Origin: Desulfuromusa sp.
Lineage (GTDB): Bacteria > Desulfobacterota > Desulfuromonadia > Desulfuromonadales > Geopsychrobacteraceae
Direction of reading: 5' to 3'
Assembly (NCBI GenBank): GCA_016744595.1
Contig: JADGEB010000016.1
Coordinates: 1 to 46,834, forward strand
DNA: 46,834 nt
Below the pieces are notes generated by a model. That model saw only the letters and a list, made by a program, of their open reading frames with translations. It was not told where the DNA came from and searched no databases. The position numbers and the translations under genes are program-made. Below are positions 45,579-46,834 of this stretch, in pieces; position 1 is the stretch's first letter; every line of letters starts with the position of its first letter.

Positions 45579-46610
45579 ATGCAGCGGTTTGTGTCGGGTC
45601 TGTTTCTTGTCATGATGTTGTCATTTTCTGTTACCGTATTTGCCGCAGATCCATTGGCGGCCTGGCAGCCAAATTTTGATCCAAGCGGTGCAGAATATAC
45701 TTATCTTTTGTCAACGGTTGCTCATCCAGCCATCGAAGGGGGAACCGTTGGCTACCGGGTTCGTGATCGTATTTGGGAAGAAAGCCATGGCCGGCTGTAT
45801 GTTGATTATCGACCCATTTCACAGTTGGGTGGTGAAAAGGATGTTTTGCGCAAGCTGAAAATGGGAGCTATTCAGGGAATGCTCTGTTCTTCAGTGCTGG
45901 CGCCAAACGTTTCTCCCCGACTCGGGATTGTCAACCTGCCATTTTTGATCGACAGCTTTTCCAAATTGGAAAAATTTCGTCAAAATGAGGAACTATTCCA
46001 TGAATACGGAATGGATGCTGACGCAAAAGGTATTATGGTTGCTGACTTTACTGGTTATGGCAGTTATGGCTGGGCAACCAAAACGCCGGTTCAAACTTTA
46101 GCAGAAGCCCAGGAGCAATTATTTCGGATCGCTCAGGCACCGGTCAATGTTGATCTCTATAAAGCTTGGGGAATTCAGTTTACCGTTATGCCTTGGCCGG
46201 ATGTGCCACAAGCTCTGCAGACCGGGGTCATCAGCGGTCTTGATCACACTCCAATCGTCTGCAATATCACTAAAAAATTTACTGTGGCCAAAGGCTATAC
46301 CAATATTAATTATGCTCAAGGGCTTTATATTCACTTGATAAATAAATCCTGGTTCAATAGCCTTCCCGAAGATTTGCAACAGCTATTGAGTCGTGTCATC
46401 AAGGAAGAAAGCGAACAAGTTCGTGCTCTTACGGAGCAGCAACAACAGGATCAAATCGTTGCTGCCAAAGCAAGCGGGGTTGTCTTCAGTGATCTTTCTG
46501 CCACCGATAAAGCTGTGTTAGTTAACCTTGCCGAGCCAGTTGTCCAGAAGTGGGGAGAAAAAATTGGTTTGGACTATCTGAATAAGGTGAGAAATACCCT
46601 TAATAATTAA
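45579..46610 (+). CDS. TRAP-type C4-dicarboxylate/organic-acid solute-binding protein (DctP-like)
   Basis: 343 residues with a signal peptide (cleavage near VFA/AD, residue 23). The DctP family pattern is visible: VGYRVRDRIWEESHGRLYVDYRPISQLGGEKDVLRKLKMGAIQG, LPFLIDSFSKLEKF, GFxxFRI-like LFRIAQAPVNVDLYKAWG and MPWPDVPQALQTGVISGLDHTP. It captures a carboxylate in the periplasm for a TRAP permease. GGAGG precedes the ATG. No DctQ/DctM membrane genes follow: a terminator comes directly after, so it is solitary here. The ligand is unknown. Confidence 0.88.
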   Translation: MQRFVSGLFLVMMLSFSVTVFAADPLAAWQPNFDPSGAEYTYLLSTVAHPAIEGGTVGYRVRDRIWEESHGRLYVDYRPISQLGGEKDVLRKLKMGAIQGMLCSSVLAPNVSPRLGIVNLPFLIDSFSKLEKFRQNEELFHEYGMDADAKGIMVADFTGYGSYGWATKTPVQTLAEAQEQLFRIAQAPVNVDLYKAWGIQFTVMPWPDVPQALQTGVISGLDHTPIVCNITKKFTVAKGYTNINYAQGLYIHLINKSWFNSLPEDLQQLLSRVIKEESEQVRALTEQQQQDQIVAAKASGVVFSDLSATDKAVLVNLAEPVVQKWGEKIGLDYLNKVRNTLNN

Positions 46611-46624
46611 TAAATTTTAGTAAC

Positions 46625-46666
46625 AAAAAAACGCCGGGACGGAAATATCTGTGCCGGCGTTTTTTT
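46625..46666. terminator. Bidirectional terminator
   Basis: A perfect 13-bp stem (AAAAAAACGCCGG/CCGGCGTTTTTTT) has a 16-nt loop. It ends the TRAP gene and, on the other strand, the gene that enters from the right edge. Confidence 0.92.
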
Positions 46667-46711
46667 GATTAAATTTTTATTTTTTGAGAGGGGAGAACAG
46701 TTAACAATAAA

Positions 46712-46834
46712 TTAGAGGTGTCCACCTCCTGATCCACCTCCTGATCCACCTCCTGATCCACCTCCTGATCCACCTCCTGATCCATCTCCTGATCCATCTC
46801 CTGATCCATCTCCTGATCCATCTCCTGATCCGAG
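46712..46834 (-). CDS. C-terminal end of a Gly/Ser/Asp-rich protein (partial)
   Basis: The minus-strand frame is open from base 46834 to TAA at 46712-46714. It codes (GSGD)4 then (GSGG)5 and ends GHL. The rest lies beyond the window. Such tails occur on secreted or surface proteins, but nothing here identifies the parent. The frame stays open through all repeat units, which supports real coding. Confidence 0.55.
   Translation of the reverse strand, partial: LGSGDGSGDGSGDGSGDGSGGGSGGGSGGGSGGGSGGGHL
46718..46831. repeat. 12-nt tandem repeat at the contig end
   Basis: Nine units of CTCCTGATCCAC/CTCCTGATCCAT run to the edge; the first five end in CAC and the last four in CAT. The coded units switch from GSGG to GSGD. 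Repeat length beyond the read is probably why the contig ends here. Confidence 0.85.

Noticed and set aside
46718..46831. CRISPR array
   Set aside because: Units are 12 nt, contiguous, with no spacers, and code a Gly/Ser tail in one frame.

Overview
The window reads as one contig of about 47 kb from a Gram-negative, mid-GC deltaproteobacterium, most likely Desulfuromonadales-like. The basis is the recF-gyrB-gyrA block, a full Tol-Pal cluster, QueC with FolE2, HDOD and GGDEF signalling genes, two sigma-54-type promoters, and a GEMM-I riboswitch of the kind common in Geobacter and Pelobacter relatives. Both ends look like assembly or contig limits. Base 1 lies inside a reverse-transcriptase-like fragment that runs in frame into recF. 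The last 120 bases are a 12-nt tandem repeat coding a Gly/Ser/Asp tail.

Layout. 1-9.6 kb (+): RT-like/RecF chimeric frame, gyrB, gyrA, a TPR membrane protein, gpsA, a periplasmic cyclophilin, a degenerate EEP-fold protein and nth. 9.7-11.5 kb: a membrane-anchored pseudokinase-like protein, convergent with cspA. 12-17 kb: acnA and rnr. 17.2-18.8 kb (-): trmO and an EamA-type transporter. 19-23 kb (+): a small secreted protein made of 21-residue repeats behind a possible sigma-54 promoter, then an AhpD-like, TVP38/FAD-oxidoreductase fusion and DUF302 redox cluster. 23.1-25.6 kb (-): PBP1A. 25.7-27.3 kb: queC-folE2. 27.4-32.3 kb: tolQRAB-pal-cpoB. 32.3-35 kb: a CPA2 antiporter with CBS domains and an MBL hydrolase. 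35-40.5 kb (-): two paralogous mini membrane proteins behind a very good sigma-54 promoter; then a run of pentapeptide-repeat K+ channel, HDOD, GGDEF, 2-hydroxyacid dehydrogenase and a split permease. 40.7-45.4 kb (-): a DUF4019-like protein, a receiver-like protein behind a GEMM-I riboswitch and terminator, a U32 (RlhA-like) protein, and a DsbC-like lipoprotein. 45.6-46.6 kb (+): a solitary TRAP-type solute-binding protein.

The most interesting set is a possible cyclic-dinucleotide circuit. The riboswitch at 42066-42162 (-) has A where the c-di-GMP class has its key G, which suggests the 3',3'-cGAMP subclass. The GGDEF enzyme at 37911-38618 has Asn instead of Asp in its guanine-specificity motif (GHxxGN), the same position that is altered in cGAMP-making Hypr GGDEF enzymes. 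The gene directly under the riboswitch is a receiver-like protein that has lost its phosphoacceptor Asp.

Gene starts were moved from the longest open frame where a Shine-Dalgarno site or overlap logic supported it (acnA, AhpD-like, DUF302, mrcA, folE2, pal, cpoB, antiporter, MBL, the two small proteins, GGDEF, DUF4019, U32, DsbC). No tRNA, rRNA, CRISPR array or intact insertion sequence was seen.
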